Assembly (NCBI GenBank): GCA_018066285.1
Contig: JAGHRS010000019.1
Location: forward strand, 85,068 to 149,067
Source of the DNA: Candidatus Treponema caballi
GTDB taxonomy: Bacteria; Spirochaetota; Spirochaetia; Treponematales; Treponemataceae
DNA: 64,000 nt
Direction: 5' to 3'
The notes beneath the pieces are model-generated. The model saw nothing but the letters and a program-made list of their open reading frames with translations. It was not told where the DNA came from and did no database searches. Positions 52,698 to 61,406 of this stretch are shown here, one piece after another; within the stretch, counting starts at the first letter, position 1, and each line of letters opens with the position of its first letter. The position numbers were made by a program, and so were the translations under genes.

Positions 52698-54158
52698 TTA
52701 TTTAATTCTTTCAGAAATGAACTTAAGTTTCAGTTCCTTAAGCGTATCCGTGATAGACACCTTGTAAATGTGCGGGTTCAGGATGCGCTTGTATGTCGGA
52801 TCCAGATACTCAAGCTGTTTTACGAGAGTCTCGCGCGCCTTGCGGAGTGCAATGACCGGATCCGGTTTAGGCTGTGTGCGCTCTCCTTTTTCGAGTACCT
52901 TAAACAGAAGCGGCTCAACACGGGCTGCCTTGAAACTGAACTGCCTGTAGTCTACAGACGGATGATAGTAACGGGCTTCTTTTCCGGCTTCAACCTTTTC
53001 GCCTTCAAGTGCAAGGATATCTGCCTTTGCCATGCCGTCTGCATCAAAAAGGCGGTAGACGTTCTTGATGCCCGGGTTCGTTGTCTTTTCAGGATTATCT
53101 GAGAACTTCATCGCCGGAATCATGTCTCCGCCTTCAGGGTTGTTGCGGGCGGCGAGCTTATATACACCGGTGAAGCTTGCTTCGCTTCCGCCGGTGACCA
53201 TGTGCGTTCCAACGCCCCAGCTGTTGATCGGAGCGCCTTTAAGGACGAGTGTTTCAATGATCTGTTCGGTAAGTTCATTTGAAACGGCGATTGTCGCCTG
53301 TGGGAAGCCTGCTGCATCAAGCCGCTTCCTTACTTCCGCCGTCAGATACTGGATGTCGCCTGAATCAAGACGCACGCCGAAGTTGTAGCCCTTTTCAACG
53401 AGCTTTGCGCCAACCTTGATTGCATTGATGATGCCGGAGTTAAGCGTGTCGTACGTATCGATAAGGAAAATTGCCTTGTCCGGATAGATTTCTGCGTATG
53501 CCTTAAATGCTTCAAGTTCAGTCGGGAAACTCATGATCCATGAGTGGGCCATCGTTCCCATGACAGGAATCTTGTACTCAAGACCGGCGAGCGTGTTTGA
53601 TGTTCCTGCGGCTCCTCCGATATATGCAGCACGGGTTGCGCTCATTGCACCGTCATAGCCCTGTGCGCGGCGAAGACCGAACTCCATGATGCCGCCTTTC
53701 TTTGAAGCAAGCCAGACGCGTGCTGTCTTTGTGGCAATCAGACTCTGGAAGTTAATCGTGTTCAGGACAAGACCTTCAAGAATCTGTGCTTCAATCAGGT
53801 TTGCGTGGATGCGGACAATCGGCTCGTTCGGGAAGATGACGCTTCCTTCCTGCATGGCGTACATGTCACCGGTAAAGTGAAAATCCTTCAGGTAGTCAAG
53901 AAAGGCATTATCGAACGATTTCAGGCTGCGGAGGTACTCAATGTCCTCGTCCCTGAAACGGAAAGATGTAACGTAATCAAGAAGTGTCTCAAGACCGGCG
54001 AACACAGAAAAGCCACCGCTGAAGGGATTTCTTCTGAAAAACATGTCAAATACTGCAGGGGCATCCATGTGGTTTTTCCAGTACCCCTGTGCCATGGTCA
54101 GTTCATAAAAATCGGTAAAAAGTGCGCTTGAAACAGCGTTTTCTGTATCGTTACTCAT
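52698..54158 (-). CDS. pncB: Nicotinate phosphoribosyltransferase
   Basis: The 486-residue enzyme begins with TDFYELTMAQGYWKNHMDA, typical of NAPRTase. It contains LVLNTINFQSLIATKTARV, EFGLRRAQGYDGAMSATRA (PRPP/substrate-binding), FLIDTYDTLNSGI, GVRLDSGDI and NSWGVGTHMVTGG. It converts nicotinate and PRPP to nicotinate mononucleotide in NAD salvage. The gene for NadD, the next enzyme after this product, lies at 58581. It is transcribed leftward, convergent with fliJ and divergent from argS. Confidence 0.95.
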   Translation of the reverse strand: MSNDTENAVSSALFTDFYELTMAQGYWKNHMDAPAVFDMFFRRNPFSGGFSVFAGLETLLDYVTSFRFRDEDIEYLRSLKSFDNAFLDYLKDFHFTGDMYAMQEGSVIFPNEPIVRIHANLIEAQILEGLVLNTINFQSLIATKTARVWLASKKGGIMEFGLRRAQGYDGAMSATRAAYIGGAAGTSNTLAGLEYKIPVMGTMAHSWIMSFPTELEAFKAYAEIYPDKAIFLIDTYDTLNSGIINAIKVGAKLVEKGYNFGVRLDSGDIQYLTAEVRKRLDAAGFPQATIAVSNELTEQIIETLVLKGAPINSWGVGTHMVTGGSEASFTGVYKLAARNNPEGGDMIPAMKFSDNPEKTTNPGIKNVYRLFDADGMAKADILALEGEKVEAGKEARYYHPSVDYRQFSFKAARVEPLLFKVLEKGERTQPKPDPVIALRKARETLVKQLEYLDPTYKRILNPHIYKVSITDTLKELKLKFISERIK

Positions 54159-54214
54159 AGAAACAATGATAGCGATGTGATTTGAAATAGTAAAGCACGA
54201 AATTCTATATCATG

Positions 54215-54243
54215 TTGAAAATTATGCAGTTTTTTGCTAAACT
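54215..54243 (+). promoter_or_regulatory. Promoter of argS
   Basis: TTGAAA (54215-54220) and TAAACT (54238-54243) are 17 nt apart, ~60 nt upstream of the argS start. Confidence 0.6.
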
Positions 54244-54304
54244 CTACACCATAAAGGAAATATTGCCCATTTTTTCGGGCTTTCATATATGACAGGAGGC
54301 CGTC

Positions 54305-56218
54305 ATGGCAGATTTACGGACACAGTGTGGCATTGTTGCCGCTGAAGCAATCAACATTTTCATCAAAAACAAGGGACTTGATGTTCCTGCTGTTGAAGCA
54401 TCATCTCTGCTTCTTGAAACGCCGCCAAACCCGGAGATGGGTGATGTCGGCATCCCGATGTTCACGTTTGCAAAGACACTGCGCATGGCTCCTCCGATGA
54501 TTGCGGCCGAGGTCGTCACAATCATTAACAGCGAACTCGCGGCAAAGGCTGCTGAGGCAGGTACATTCCTTAATGTAGGCCCGTACGTCAACGCAAAGCT
54601 TAATAAAGCCGCTGCTGCAAGTTCCACGCTCAAGACAATTCATGAGCAGGCTGATACGTACGGTTCCCTGAATAAGGAAGGCAAGGCTCCTCTTGCCGGC
54701 CGCCGCGTCATGATTGAGTTCTCAAGTCCGAATACAAACAAGCCGCTGCATCTCGGCCACCTGAGGAACGACGCGCTCGGTGAGTCTGTCAGCCGCATCC
54801 TGAAAGCTGCCGGTGCAGAGGTCTACAAGGTAGACCTCATCAATAACCGTGGTGTTCATATCTGTAAGTCAATGCTCGCTTACATCAAGAATCATTCTGC
54901 TCATCCTGAGTGGGTCGATGAGAACGGCCTTACAAAAGATTACAAGTTCGAGCTCAAGGACACTCCTGAGTCACTCGGCCTTAAGAGCGACCGCTTTGTC
55001 GGTGACTGCTACGTTGAATTTGAGAAGATGCGCAAGGCTCAGGCTGATGAACTTGCCGCCGCAGGAAAGGCTGATGAGCCGACCGCTGTTGAGAAGGGCG
55101 CACAGGCCATGCTCAAGCAGTGGGAAGAAGGCGGCGAAGAGCTTCGTAAGCTCTGGACACAGATGAACAAGTGGGCTGTCGATGGCATGATGCAGACATA
55201 CGAGCGCACGGGCGTTTCATTCGACAAGTTCTATCTTGAAAGCGACACCTACCTTAAGGGAAAGGCAATCATCCTTAAAGGACTTGAGGATGGCGTGTTC
55301 TTCAAGGCAGATGACGGTTCTGTCCGCATTGATGTAACAGATGTCGTCGGAAAGAATAAGGACGGTGAAGACAAAGAGAAGGTCATGCTCAGAAAGGATG
55401 GCACTTCAGTCTATATCACCCAGGATATCGGAACGGCAGTCAGCCGCCACGACGACTGGGACTTCAACCAGCTCGTGTACGTTGTCGGCTCAGAGCAGCA
55501 GTTCCATTTCAAGGTCCTGTTCCATATCCTCAAGAAACTCGGCTATTCATGGACAGACAGCCTGTTCCACCTTTCATACGGCATGGTCAATCTTCCGGAA
55601 GGCAAGATGAAGAGCCGCGAAGGTACTGTCGTTGACGCTGATGACCTTATCAGCTCACTGCGCGACGGCGCACTTGCTGAGATTGCAGAGAAGGGCCGTG
55701 AAGAGGCTGTCGGTGACCCGGCCGCTGTAGCAGAGAACATCGCTCTCGGCGCACTTCATTACTTCCTGCTGTCTGCAACACCTACAAAGGACATGATGTT
55801 CAATCCTAAAGAGTCGCTTTCATTCAACGGAAACACCGGCCCGTACCTGCAGTACATGGGCGCACGTATCGCTTCCATCCTGCGTAAGGCTGATGAGGCT
55901 GGCGTTGCTCCTGATTACAGTGAAGAGGCTCTTTCCCTTCTCAAAGCCCCTGCAGAATGGGAGCTTATCAAGACACTCGGTGACTATCCGGCAGTGCTTG
56001 AAAAGGCAGCAAAGACACTTGATCCGTCACAGGTTGCAGGCTATCTGTACGAAGTTTCAAAGGGCTTCAGCAAGTTCTACCACGACTGCCCGATTCTGAG
56101 TGTGGCAGACAGGGATGCAAAACTTGCTTCTGGACGCCTGGCTCTTGCAGAGTGTGTAAGTCAGGTGCTCAAGAACGCCATGAATGTCGTTCTTATTCCT
56201 TATCTTGAAACGATGTAA
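54305..56218 (+). CDS. argS: Arginyl-tRNA synthetase
   Basis: The 637-residue enzyme has an N-terminal additional domain that recognises the tRNA D loop, then the class I signature SSPNTNKPLHLGHLRN (HIGH as HLGH). It also contains VGSEQQFHFKVLF and a KMSKS-like KMKSREGTVVDADDL, which in ArgRS is often degenerate. The C-terminal helical domain binds the anticodon. GACAGGAGG precedes the start. It charges tRNA-Arg in the cytoplasm. Confidence 0.96.
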   Translation: MADLRTQCGIVAAEAINIFIKNKGLDVPAVEASSLLLETPPNPEMGDVGIPMFTFAKTLRMAPPMIAAEVVTIINSELAAKAAEAGTFLNVGPYVNAKLNKAAAASSTLKTIHEQADTYGSLNKEGKAPLAGRRVMIEFSSPNTNKPLHLGHLRNDALGESVSRILKAAGAEVYKVDLINNRGVHICKSMLAYIKNHSAHPEWVDENGLTKDYKFELKDTPESLGLKSDRFVGDCYVEFEKMRKAQADELAAAGKADEPTAVEKGAQAMLKQWEEGGEELRKLWTQMNKWAVDGMMQTYERTGVSFDKFYLESDTYLKGKAIILKGLEDGVFFKADDGSVRIDVTDVVGKNKDGEDKEKVMLRKDGTSVYITQDIGTAVSRHDDWDFNQLVYVVGSEQQFHFKVLFHILKKLGYSWTDSLFHLSYGMVNLPEGKMKSREGTVVDADDLISSLRDGALAEIAEKGREEAVGDPAAVAENIALGALHYFLLSATPTKDMMFNPKESLSFNGNTGPYLQYMGARIASILRKADEAGVAPDYSEEALSLLKAPAEWELIKTLGDYPAVLEKAAKTLDPSQVAGYLYEVSKGFSKFYHDCPILSVADRDAKLASGRLALAECVSQVLKNAMNVVLIPYLETM

Positions 56219-56233
56219 GGGCTCAAAAGGTTA

Positions 56234-56262
56234 TTGACCAAAAAGAAAGAAACTAATACAAT
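56234..56262 (+). promoter_or_regulatory. Promoter of the rplU-prp-rpmA operon
   Basis: TTGACC (56234-56239) and TACAAT (56257-56262) are 17 nt apart, ~100 nt upstream of rplU, leaving a long transcribed leader. Confidence 0.75.
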
Positions 56263-56269
56263 GCTTAAT

Positions 56270-56350
56270 ACGCATGTATCCTGGCGTCGGGGAATCCCCG
56301 TTTTTCCGGTGCCCCGCATTTCGGTTGAGGAACTGCGGTATATATATTAA
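56270..56350 (+). promoter_or_regulatory. Attenuator-like leader of rplU
   Basis: CGGGG (56288-56292) can pair either with the near CCCCG (56296-56300), which is followed by TTTTT and so looks like a small terminator, or with a second CCCCG at 56312-56316. The two pairings exclude each other, as in attenuation or autoregulatory ribosomal-protein leaders. No function has been shown. Confidence 0.45.
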
Positions 56351-56363
56351 ATAGAGGTGTAAG

Positions 56364-56678
56364 ATGTACGCACTGGTAGAGTATAAGGGCAAGCAGTACA
56401 AGGCTGAGAAAGATGCCCTCATTCAGGTTGACAAGCTTGATGTTGAAAAAGGAAAGACTGTAGATATCGACACTGTTCTTCTCGTAAGCGACGGTGATAA
56501 GGTAAGCGTTGGTACTCCATATGTTGCAGGTGCTAAGGTAACTGCAGTTGTTGAAGACAGCTTCAAGGATGACAAGGTTATCGTTCTTAAGTACAAGAGC
56601 AAGAAAGATTACCGCAGAACAATCGGTCATCGCCAGCAGTACACAAATATCCGCATTCAGGATATCGTTATTGCATAA
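56364..56678 (+). CDS. rplU: 50S ribosomal protein L21
   Basis: The 104-residue protein starts MYALVEYKGKQYKAEKDALI and ends KKDYRRTIGHRQQYTNIRI, the L21 hallmark. AGAGGTG precedes the ATG. It is followed by the Prp protease gene and rpmA in the common bacterial order L21-Prp-L27. Confidence 0.97.
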   Translation: MYALVEYKGKQYKAEKDALIQVDKLDVEKGKTVDIDTVLLVSDGDKVSVGTPYVAGAKVTAVVEDSFKDDKVIVLKYKSKKDYRRTIGHRQQYTNIRIQDIVIA

Positions 56679-56707
56679 GGACCTGATGGTCCGCTAACCG
56701 GTGTGGT

Positions 56708-57058
56708 ATGGTTCAGGTACGGCTCTCCCGTTCACAAGACGGTGCGTTCCGTTCCTGCCTGGCAGAAGGACATGCCGGTTATGCTGCCAAAGGCTCTGAC
56801 ATTGCCTGCGCGGGGGTTTCTGTCCTTCTCCGCACAGTCAGTTCACTGCTTGAATCTTCTGCCGGCATTACTTTAGAGATAGATGCACCTGAACGCGGAG
56901 TACTCGCATTTCGTGTGAAGGATTTTGACAAAGCTCAAAATGCTTTGTTGATGCATTGTGAAAGTTTTCTTGAAACGGGACTTGGTCAGCTTCAGGAAGA
57001 GTTTCCTGACAATGTATCGATGCGGGTACAAACTGAAAATCAGGATGCGGAGGCATAA
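56708..57058 (+). CDS. prp: Ribosomal-processing cysteine protease Prp (DUF464)
   Basis: The 116-residue protein carries the Prp signature [19 protein letters not shown] with catalytic His22 and Cys34 in the same spacing as the staphylococcal enzyme. In Firmicutes, Prp cleaves an N-terminal extension from L27. Here the L27 encoded 2 nt downstream lacks such an extension, so the target is unclear. A 5-bp hairpin (GGACC/GGTCC) lies in the gap after rplU. Confidence 0.9.
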   Translation: MVQVRLSRSQDGAFRSCLAEGHAGYAAKGSDIACAGVSVLLRTVSSLLESSAGITLEIDAPERGVLAFRVKDFDKAQNALLMHCESFLETGLGQLQEEFPDNVSMRVQTENQDAEA

Positions 57059-57060
57059 AA

Positions 57061-57321
57061 ATGGGACGCAAGAAAGGTGGAAGCGGCGCTAAGAACGGTC
57101 GTGATTCAAACCCAAAATATCTTGGAGTTAAGGTTTACGGCGGTGAGACAGTTACTGCAGGTTCAATTCTGGTTCGCCAGAGAGGAACAAAGATTAACCC
57201 GGGCGATGGTGTAAAGATCGGTAAGGACGATACACTGTATGCTACAGAAAGTGGTAAGGTTGTTTACCACGAGCGCAAGGGCAGAAAGCTTGCTTCAATT
57301 GAGCCTGTAAAGGCAAAATAA
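57061..57321 (+). CDS. rpmA: 50S ribosomal protein L27
   Basis: The 86-residue protein starts [19 protein letters not shown], directly equivalent to mature L27. It continues with [19 protein letters not shown] and [14 protein letters not shown]. Its N terminus reaches the peptidyl-transferase centre. It has no upstream in-frame extension with a Prp cleavage site. Confidence 0.97.
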   Translation: MGRKKGGSGAKNGRDSNPKYLGVKVYGGETVTAGSILVRQRGTKINPGDGVKIGKDDTLYATESGKVVYHERKGRKLASIEPVKAK

Positions 57322-57345
57322 GTTTTCTGAACATTGTGTAACAGA

Positions 57346-57392
57346 GTACCCGGTTATTGCTGCCGAAAGGTGTGCAACCGGGTATTTTTTTT
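57346..57392 (+). terminator. Terminator after rpmA
   Basis: GTACCCGGTT and AACCGGGTAT pair around a ~20-nt loop and are followed by eight T residues, separating the ribosomal operon from obg. Confidence 0.85.
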
Positions 57393-57417
57393 GTATATTT
57401 ATCATTGAGGATTCAAG

Positions 57418-58584
57418 ATGATACAGTTTGCTGATGAAGCACGCATAGAAGTCAGTTCTGGTAAAGGCGGCAACGGCTGCATCGCGTTCAGAAGGGAAAA
57501 GTACATTCCGCTTGGCGGCCCTTCCGGTGGAGACGGTGGACGCGGCGGCGACGTTATTTTTTGCTGCAAGCGCAATTTGAGGACACTGGCTCATCTCAGA
57601 TATAAGGGAAAGTACAAGGCCCGAAACGGCGGCGACGGCGAAGGACGCAACCGCTATGGAAAAGACGGTGAGGATGTCATCATTCCGCTGCCACCGGGAA
57701 CAATTGTCCGCGATTGGGAAACGGACGAGATTGTCTGTGAGTTCACGACTGAAGCCGACAACGAGCAGTTTGTCTTCCTGACAGGCGGCAAGGGCGGCTG
57801 GGGCAATATGCATTTCAAGAGCTCGACAAACCAGGCTCCGAAGTACGCTCACCAGGGAAAGCCGGGTGAGACCCGCATGCTCCGTGTAGAGCTCAGCATC
57901 ATGGCAGATATCGGTCTTGTCGGCTTCCCGAATGCGGGTAAGTCTTCGCTTCTCGATTACTTCACGAACGCGCGTCCTAAAATCGCGCCGTATCCGTTTA
58001 CGACAAAGATACCAAACCTGGGCGTTCTCCGTGTGGATGACGAACAGGACATCATCATAGCGGACATTCCGGGTATCATAGAAGGAGCTTCTGAAGGCGC
58101 CGGACTCGGCATCCGCTTTCTGAAGCACATTTCGCGCACGGTTGGTCTTGTGTTCATCATTGACTGCAGCGACCCGGACGCCCTGAACGCGTATGAAAAG
58201 CTGAACGCAGAACTCGCGTCCTTCTCTGAGGAACTTGCGAAGAAGCCGCACATCATCCTGTGCAACAAGATTGATGTTGAAGGCGCTTCTGACGTTGCAG
58301 CCGAAATCGCAGCGAAGTACCCGGACGAGAAGGTAATCCCGATGTCAGTGTTCAGCCGCGAAGGACTGCAACGTGTACGTAACGAAATCATTGAGCTTGC
58401 AAACCGCCTTCCTGAAGCGCAGGGTGCTGATACAGCTGAAGCTGCGCGCGCTACTGCGATTGCTGGTGTTACGGCGACCGGTCCGGCTGCTGATGCCGCA
58501 CCGAAGAAGGAAGTCAGCGCATTCATGAAAGACAGGGCGTACTGCTCTGATGAAGATACTCAGTATCCGGGAAGCGAAGGTTGA
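57418..58584 (+). CDS. obg: Obg GTPase
   Basis: The 388-residue protein has the glycine-rich Obg fold (GKGGNGCIAFRREKYIPLGG, GGDGGRGGDV, ~1-158) and a G domain (GFPNAGKSSLLDYFTNARP, ADIPGIIEGASEGAGLG, LCNKID). The C-terminal tail is short and divergent, lacking the full OCT/TGS domain. Obg binds the 50S subunit and links ribosome assembly to GTP and stress nucleotides. Its stop overlaps the nadD start. Confidence 0.96.
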   Translation: MIQFADEARIEVSSGKGGNGCIAFRREKYIPLGGPSGGDGGRGGDVIFCCKRNLRTLAHLRYKGKYKARNGGDGEGRNRYGKDGEDVIIPLPPGTIVRDWETDEIVCEFTTEADNEQFVFLTGGKGGWGNMHFKSSTNQAPKYAHQGKPGETRMLRVELSIMADIGLVGFPNAGKSSLLDYFTNARPKIAPYPFTTKIPNLGVLRVDDEQDIIIADIPGIIEGASEGAGLGIRFLKHISRTVGLVFIIDCSDPDALNAYEKLNAELASFSEELAKKPHIILCNKIDVEGASDVAAEIAAKYPDEKVIPMSVFSREGLQRVRNEIIELANRLPEAQGADTAEAARATAIAGVTATGPAADAAPKKEVSAFMKDRAYCSDEDTQYPGSEG

Positions 58585-59210
58585 AGATAGCGCTTTTAGG
58601 CGGCAGCTTTAATCCCGTTCATAAGGGACATATCGCGCTCGCTGAGTCTGCGGTGAAACTTGCAGGATACGACAGAGTTGTCTTTGTACCCGCGTATCAG
58701 TCGCCGTTCAAGTCTCGCTGTTCGAAAGGCGTCGTTTCTTCGCCTGAGGAAGCGGGTGCATTTGCCCTTTCATTTACAGATGAAGAACGCATAGAGATGC
58801 TCCGGCTTGCCATAAAGCCGTATCCGTGGGCAGCGCTTGAACTGTGTGAAATAGAGCGGGCCGGCGTTTCCTACACCATAGACACGGTGCGCTTTCTGAC
58901 AGAGAAATATAAGCGTGAAGGGCTGCTTGAAGGAAAACTTGGCATCATTATTGGTGCTGATCTTATTGAAGGCTTTCACCGCTGGAAGGAAGCTGACGCG
59001 CTGGCGGACGAGGCTGATATAATACTCGCACGCCGCCCCTATGCCTTGAAAGCAGACTTCGCATATCCGCATGTCTCAATCATGAACGAACTGTTCGACA
59101 TCTCATCCACAGAAGTCAGGAGAAGAATAGCATGTCACGAAGAAATTTCAGCGCTAATTCCTGATGAAATATGCCGATACATAGAGCAGAGAGGTGTATA
59201 TGATTCGTGA
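58581..59210 (+). CDS. nadD: Nicotinate-nucleotide adenylyltransferase
   Basis: The 209-residue enzyme has the nucleotidyltransferase motifs GGSFNPVHKGHIALAE (HxGH) and DISSTEVRRRIA (ISSTxxR). It makes deamido-NAD from nicotinate mononucleotide and ATP. The start is a TTG that overlaps the obg stop (TTGA), with GAAGG closely upstream. The operon continues into yqeK, as in many bacteria. Confidence 0.93.
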   Translation: MKIALLGGSFNPVHKGHIALAESAVKLAGYDRVVFVPAYQSPFKSRCSKGVVSSPEEAGAFALSFTDEERIEMLRLAIKPYPWAALELCEIERAGVSYTIDTVRFLTEKYKREGLLEGKLGIIIGADLIEGFHRWKEADALADEADIILARRPYALKADFAYPHVSIMNELFDISSTEVRRRIACHEEISALIPDEICRYIEQRGVYDS

Positions 59211-59781
59211 CATGGAAGAAGAAATCGAAAAGATGAAGAAAGTCGTTCAGAAGACTGTTTCTCAGGCCAGATATGCTCATTCCCTCAGAACCGCACGCAC
59301 GGCAGAGGAGCTTTGCATCCGCTACGAGCTTGATGGCCGCACCGGTTATTACTGCGGCGTTGTTCACGATATGTGCAAGGAAATGTCAGACAGGCAGCTT
59401 ATCTCTCTGGCGCGTCTTGATTCCGATCCTGTGTCTGATGTTGAAAAAGGCCGTCCAAACCTTATGCATGGACGTGCAGCCGCTGTTATGCTCGAAAGGG
59501 ATTATGGCATTGATGAACCGGAAATCCTTGAGGCGGTGAAATATCATACGTTTGGAAAGCCTGGTATCTGTGACCTTGCGAAAGTACTGTATGTTTCAGA
59601 TAAAATGGAACCCGGACGTCAGACAGTTCCTGCTGATTTCTGGAAAACACATGAAAACGACTCTCTGAATGATCTTGTTATATGGGTTCTTGAGGATAAT
59701 ATCCGTTATATGTCAGAAATCGGAAATGATCTTTCTCCATGGACGGAAGAGTTCCTGTTTTATCTCGTAAAAAAGGACTGA
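59200..59781 (+). CDS. yqeK: YqeK-type HD-domain hydrolase
   Basis: The 193-residue protein has an HD domain with YAHSLRTARTA (first His), GVVHDMCKEM (HD), LMHGRAAAV and VKYHTFG, the YqeK pattern. YqeK proteins hydrolyse diadenosine tetraphosphate symmetrically. ATG 59200 has GAGAGG 5 nt upstream; an in-frame GTG at 59194 overlaps that site. It lies between nadD and the LCP-like gene. Confidence 0.88.
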   Translation: MIRDMEEEIEKMKKVVQKTVSQARYAHSLRTARTAEELCIRYELDGRTGYYCGVVHDMCKEMSDRQLISLARLDSDPVSDVEKGRPNLMHGRAAAVMLERDYGIDEPEILEAVKYHTFGKPGICDLAKVLYVSDKMEPGRQTVPADFWKTHENDSLNDLVIWVLEDNIRYMSEIGNDLSPWTEEFLFYLVKKD

Positions 59782-59784
59782 TTG

Positions 59785-60972
59785 ATGTCAACGCAGAAAA
59801 TCAACAAGAGTGCCATATTCCTTTTTTTTATCCTCATTGTTCTCGTTGCAATGGTAATTGCGCTGTTTTTTCTCGTTCAGACAGATACTGTTGCTGAAGT
59901 CCTTAAAAACGACGAATTGGTAAAAGTTCTGCTTGTCGTTCATGATGGAGATACGGCAATTACGACGGATGTGCTTGTTTACTATCCTGTTTCAAAGCGT
60001 GGTGCCGTTTTTGACATTCCGTGCAACACGGGTGCAATCTATTCCAGTCTTGGCCGTGTTGACAGCATTGACAGCGTTTACCGGGAGAAGGGAATTGACG
60101 TTTATCGCCAGGAAGTTGAAAAACTGACAGGTGCAAGCATTCCTTTCACCATGGAAATCAATCTTGATGACTTTTCTTACATAACGGATATGCTTGGTGG
60201 ATTTCGCGTCTTCATTCCGTCACCTGTTGATTATGTTGAAGATGGCGTTCATTATCTGCTTCCTTCCGGTGCCGTAACGCTTGACGGTGATAAGGTCTGC
60301 ACCTATCTTGCCTATACTCTTCCGGATGATTCTGCTTCTGATATTCAGGAAAGGAAACAGAACATTATTGTTGCATTCATTTCTGCACTTAACAACAATA
60401 AGACAGGGCTCATGAACAAACGGCGTTTCAGCCCGTTCTCAAAGGCTGTTGTCACAAACATTGAAGATGACGATGAATATTCGCTTATTTCCCAGATAGC
60501 TTCTATTGATGCAGAACGTCTTATGCCACAGACTGTTCTTGGAAACGAGGAAATAGTGGATGACGAAGTACTGCTTTTTCCGTATTATAACGGACAGTAC
60601 GTTAAGGATGTTTTCAAGCGGACTACGACTGCTCTGGTATCCGCTTCAGGAACAATCTCTGATCGTGTTTACGTTCTTGAAATACAGAATGGAACATCAA
60701 AACAGGGACTTGCCCGTAATACCGGTGTTATCCTGCAGGGTGCCGGATATAACGTGCTCAGTATGATTAATGCTGATTCTCAGGATGTGGAAGAAACATG
60801 CATCATTGATCATATTGGTAACGAACAGGATGCGAAAATCCTTGCAGATTTCATCCAGTGCGAGAAAATCATTACGGAAGAAGTTCGTACTGATGATGAA
60901 CTGGAAGTAAACTCTCTTGTAGACTTTACGATTATTCTTGGAAAAGATTTTGATGGAAGGTATGTCAGATGA
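59785..60972 (+). CDS. Divergent LytR-CpsA-Psr (LCP)-like membrane protein with LytR_C domain
   Basis: The 395-residue protein has one N-terminal membrane helix (IFLFFILIVLVAMVIALFFL). An extracytoplasmic LCP-like domain follows (~45-240: TTDVLVYYPVSKRGAVFDIP, FTMEINLDDFSYITDMLGG, KVCTYLAYTLPDD). A LytR_C domain comes after ~290 (VYVLEIQNGTSKQGLARNTG). Canonical LCP enzymes carry an Arg-Asp pair in 'SIPRDT', which here reads DIPCNTG, so transferase activity is doubtful. An ATG directly follows a TTG; the ATG is used. It sits between yqeK and rsfS. Confidence 0.75.
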   Translation: MSTQKINKSAIFLFFILIVLVAMVIALFFLVQTDTVAEVLKNDELVKVLLVVHDGDTAITTDVLVYYPVSKRGAVFDIPCNTGAIYSSLGRVDSIDSVYREKGIDVYRQEVEKLTGASIPFTMEINLDDFSYITDMLGGFRVFIPSPVDYVEDGVHYLLPSGAVTLDGDKVCTYLAYTLPDDSASDIQERKQNIIVAFISALNNNKTGLMNKRRFSPFSKAVVTNIEDDDEYSLISQIASIDAERLMPQTVLGNEEIVDDEVLLFPYYNGQYVKDVFKRTTTALVSASGTISDRVYVLEIQNGTSKQGLARNTGVILQGAGYNVLSMINADSQDVEETCIIDHIGNEQDAKILADFIQCEKIITEEVRTDDELEVNSLVDFTIILGKDFDGRYVR

Positions 60973-61313
60973 AGACAGAAAAAGAAAAAGCTCTTGAAAT
61001 AGCGCAGCTTGTTGAAGACTGTAAGGCAACGGATATCTCCGTACTTGATGTTTCTCAGCTGAACAGCTGGACAGATTATTTTGTCATTGCGACTGTTGCA
61101 AGTTCAACACAGCAGCAGGGATGCTACAAGGCTGTAAAAGACTATGTGAAGGAAAATGACATGGAGATTCATATCACAAATCACAAGATTCCTGATGGTG
61201 ATGACTGGAACCTTATTGATATCGGTACTGTTGTTGTTCATCTCATGACTCAGGAAGCACGCGCTTTCTATGACCTTGAAAAGCTCTGGCATTCAGGAGA
61301 GAAACTCCGCTGA
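60969..61313 (+). CDS. rsfS: Ribosome silencing factor RsfS
   Basis: The 114-residue protein has the RsfS core DISVLDVSQLNSWTDYFVI, then DDWNLIDIGTVVVHLMTQEA and FYDLEKLWHSG. It binds L14 and blocks subunit joining under starvation. Its start overlaps the preceding stop (ATGA). The obg-nadD-yqeK-LCP-rsfS order is a known ribosome/NAD cluster. Confidence 0.93.
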   Translation: MKTEKEKALEIAQLVEDCKATDISVLDVSQLNSWTDYFVIATVASSTQQQGCYKAVKDYVKENDMEIHITNHKIPDGDDWNLIDIGTVVVHLMTQEARAFYDLEKLWHSGEKLR

Positions 61314-61343
61314 TTGCCCGCTGTTTGATGTCAGCATGAAGAC

Positions 61344-61384
61344 AAAAAAAAGCCTTGAATACTATGTATTCAAGGCTTTTTCTT
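61344..61384. terminator. Bidirectional terminator after rsfS
   Basis: AGCCTTGAATAC and GTATTCAAGGCT form a perfect 12-bp stem with a 3-nt loop, flanked by A and T runs. It serves rsfS and the convergent acidic-protein gene. Confidence 0.95.
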
Positions 61385-61406
61385 TCTGTAAGCGCGACTC
61401 TTTCAA

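Noticed and set aside
54264..54280. GCCC/GGGC mini-hairpin in the argS leader, considered a T-box or terminator
   Set aside because: Only 4 bp, T run in the loop rather than after the stem, and no T-box sequence.
57295..58251. 318-codon minus-strand frame inside obg
   Set aside because: Antisense to Obg and overlapping rpmA and the terminator; no ribosome-binding site or domain.
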